This document shows, one piece after another, positions 61,111-64,000 of a DNA stretch of 64,000 nt. Source of the stretch: Plazaster borealis (Eukaryota > Echinodermata > Asteroidea > Forcipulatida > Labidiasteridae). A model generated the notes under the pieces. It made no database searches and was not told where the DNA came from. It saw only the letters and a list, made by a program, of their open reading frames with translations. How positions within the stretch are numbered: the stretch's first letter is position 1; every line of letters begins with the position of its first letter. The translations under genes were made by a program, and so were the position numbers. Location: assembly GCA_021014325.1 (NCBI GenBank), contig CM037474.1, forward strand, positions 9,115,130 through 9,179,129, written 5' to 3'.

Positions 61111-64000
61111 TGAATAGTTATCATAGCTGGCCTCAAACTCTGGAAACTTTACTCACGACACCAAAATGCTTCAGAAAGTCTAAAACCATCATATTATTTA
61201 TCATAACTGTTTTCCTGCTTGTGTTTAACCCTTTGACACAGACTACATGTGTGTACATTATAAAGTAGTTTAATTAAAACCATTGCTAAGATTAAAGTAC
61301 TATGTTCTTTTTAGTAGACTACCATTTCTGTTTTTTTCTCCAATCACTCATGCCATTATGTGACATACTGTTAGGTCTTTAGTTAAACAGACAGATCTCT
61401 TCAATATTTTGTTCTTGATGGCTTTAATTGCAGTCAGGGAAAGCAACTAAGATACATGTAGCTGCAGGTACATGTAAGTAAATAGGTACACTGTAATTTA
61501 AAATTCAATGTTTAGGCAAGAAACCCAAAACATTACATGTAGTTGTAATCACATACTAATCATATCCCCTCTGCAAAGGAAAAACAAAGTTCTTAGAATT
61601 CAGCAGATCAGAGCATCGGAAATAATTACAACAATGGCAAAAAAGAAATGGCCAATTTCAGAGTGCCGCAGGTCGACCAAATGTCCCATCTTTGATTGCT
61701 TTCTGTTCACACAGGAAACGACCGCAATGATTACAGAGACGAGAAGGGGTCGTTACGAATGCAGCCTGACGACAAGCTGTCGACTACGAGTGAGTATTTG
61801 CCAGATCTGATTCTTTGTGAGGTGGCACCACAATGAAACATGACCAAACTTTCTAACGATGTTTGTAATGTGGTTCCTTCAAAATGATGAGAATTAGTTA
61901 TTAACCACCAGGACTTACATGGAAGTGAATATTTGCAGTACAGTCATCTCTTTAACATCAACTGCATACAATATTATGGTGTTTTTTTACAACACATAGA
62001 TGACAACGATACAACAAAATTAAAAAACCATTTGAAATTTTAGCCTGCCTCTTATCATCATTTCACAGAATAACACATCTCAACATTGTACCTGTCTGAC
62101 GGTCTGACAGACAGATATTCCTAAAAACACAATTAAAATAGAACACGGTGCACTTGCCATTCCATACTGTATAAGGCTAAGATCCATGTAGGAATCTTCT
62201 AACAATTCTAGTGTTATGATGTAAAGTTTAACAGTGTAGACATCAGTAATAAGGGTTCAAATGAAACAATGACACAAGGACTGGACCATGCCATGGGTTT
62301 GGATGTCAGAGCTAAATGTTTAACCTTCATGTAGTTTGAATGTAACAAACAATTAGGAATTATTTAAGTCCATTTTGAGGTCAAAGGGAATCAACAATCA
62401 GATAGGGCCTATGCCTTCAACAGGAAAAAAAACCCAATAATATCACACACTGAATTTTTTACTTACTAAAAGCATGAAGTTGCAATGGAAAAAAAAGCTG
62501 AAGTTTTGATATGAATCTTAGTTGTATTATGCCAAGGAGAATTTTCTGAAAAAAATTAATGAGTAACATGACAAGAAATCCCAGTAGAATTCTTTTGTGC
62601 TTCCTTGATCACTTCTCATCAAGAGAAAGCAATCCTAGATGTACACACACACGCACACATGAATCTGAATCACCATGAAATGACATAGGATCCCTCCAAT
62701 AGGTCTCCATTGACGGCAATCTTCCCTGTCTGTATTCTTCTTGGACAGAAGAACCTCGGCCTATTGCCCAATCCACAAGCAGGGGATTGATGATAACTCA
62801 GATGAAAGTAATTCAATCATCTTATAGTGCTGTAAAACAGTTTTCTCTTTTCATTTCAACAGCGACCCCCCTAAAAAGAGCCTGCCCTTGTTTGTGCAGG
62901 AGCACCCTATGAATGGATATGGCTACACTAGCCATTTTCAATCCCTAATCAAACTCACATCAATAAAGCTTGGGAAAACAGGGGAGTGTTACTGTAGAGA
63001 CAAAATGTATCAACTCTATTAGGTTGCCACACCTCTCAAGACACTTTGCATAGATCCGATGATCCCCCCTTGGCTAGGGTATATAGCCTGGCCTGTTTGC
63101 TAGCATCTGGATGGAATGAAGTTGATACTGATATCTGCTTGACAAGCTATCTTTCACTCCCACCTACATGTGGACGTCATTTTGTCAATGCAAGGTGGGA
63201 AATCTTGTTTACACAAAGAATGTGTTTGCTGCATTAGGATAAGGTGTGGGACAAATGACTTAAATGGCAAATGTCAAACTGCAATGACAAGAATGACATT
63301 TAGGAACAATGATTCTTTCCAGGAAGTCTCAATGTGTTAAATTTAGTTGCAGTTTTTAAGGTAGGCCTTTTGATTGAAAACAAAAAATAGAAAGAAGTGT
63401 TTCCCATCATGAACAGATTCAACGTGTCAGCATTGGCAAGCACATAACTCGTTCAGTGAATCAAAAGTCTTATCATTTTTCAAAGAACTTGCCAAATTTG
63501 GTCAAATCATTTTACATAATAATATAACTATTGGAAACTGTTTATCTTTGAAGAATTTACCTTTCTTACATCAATACTATTGCAAGGTGTGCCTTTATTT
63601 CACTTAAATATTTTTCTCATCAGTTTTGCTGCACCCCCCTCTGCCCACATTAATTCTCAATTATTGTTATGCTATTACCTAACCAATAAACCTCTTAACA
63701 TAAGTGAACCTTGCATGGAGGTTTCAAATATCTCTCCTCCATAATCCATTTTGGCATTATAAGCCTCATCGTTCTCTCACATCCGTTGAAAACAACCTTT
63801 GTAATTTTTCAGGTTCACACATTGTCTGCCAAGGAAAGCGCAAAACAAACCATGCATACAAATAAGGAATTGCATGCAAAGGCACATCGTAAATGGATAC
63901 AATTATTGTTCAGTTGATTAATTATTTAGACTTACACAGTTGGGCGACTTCTGTGCACTTTTTTGTATAATTACATTATTTGACTTCTTTTACTTGAATG

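Larger units (their letters stand above)
48419..64000 (-). other. Partial intron upstream of the first visible exon (at least 15.6 kb)
   Basis: I searched both strands for cadherin-repeat motifs (DXNDNXP, LDRE) and EGF patterns in the translated frames and saw none, so the cadherin-repeat coding sequence lies beyond 64000. Contents recognised: a G-quadruplex motif (49751-49771), a small degenerate tandem repeat (54507-54614), the second MITE copy (55939-56291) and a second GGGCCC-type element (60984-61110). A weak plus-strand exon candidate is at 61715-61789. The rest shows nothing I can name. Confidence 0.75.

Noticed and set aside
48419..64000. Cadherin-repeat exons expected just upstream
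   Set aside because: No DXNDN or LDRE-type motifs in any translated frame I read, so they are placed outside the window rather than forced into it.

Overview
The window is a piece of an animal nuclear genome. It is AT-rich and intron-dense, and carries many short non-coding repeats. I recognise one gene, on the minus strand: a CELSR/Flamingo (starry night) atypical seven-pass cadherin, the adhesion-GPCR core component of planar cell polarity. Several short inverted-repeat elements look like families I associate with echinoderm genomes, such as ends reading GGGCCCAATTTCAT and ends reading TTAAAGG..TGTACAC. I therefore favour an echinoderm, possibly a sea star. That assignment is an inference from memory, not a search.

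Seventeen coding exons can be placed between 48418 (5' side) and 326 (3' side), all with GT..AG boundaries and compatible phases. Joined, they give 3,872 nt, or 1,290 codons without a stop. In order they encode the membrane-adjacent domain that follows the last cadherin repeat, EGF1, EGF2, EGF3, laminin-G 1, EGF4, laminin-G 2, EGF5, EGF6, two laminin-type EGF units, the hormone-receptor motif (HormR), the GAIN domain with its GPS cleavage motif, and TM1-TM2. The cadherin repeats and the start codon must lie beyond 64000. TM3-TM7 and the cytoplasmic tail must lie before position 1. Residue numbers below count from the first complete codon of the first exon in the window.

The layout is lopsided. 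From 10945 down to 326, fourteen exons are packed into about 10.6 kb with introns of 0.17-1.24 kb. The other three exons are isolated by introns of 15.8 kb (10946-26786), 1.0 kb (26992-27985), 19.6 kb (28209-47770) and at least 15.6 kb (48419-64000). These introns hold most of the repeats: a 39-bp minisatellite of about 46 copies (42979-44765), two oppositely oriented copies of a 0.35-kb inverted-repeat element, a second inverted-repeat family, tandem duplications, long C/G tracts and a G-quadruplex motif. The small introns also carry structure: a tRNA-like element between inverted repeats (2344-2632), 24-bp and 70-bp tandem arrays, two long palindromes (5961-6158 and 6484-6626), and a triplicated splice acceptor beside the exon at 26787-26991.

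I found no second protein-coding gene, RNA gene, CRISPR array or complete autonomous transposon that I can support. Two weak candidates on the plus strand (11528-11788 and 61715-61789) are listed as leads only.
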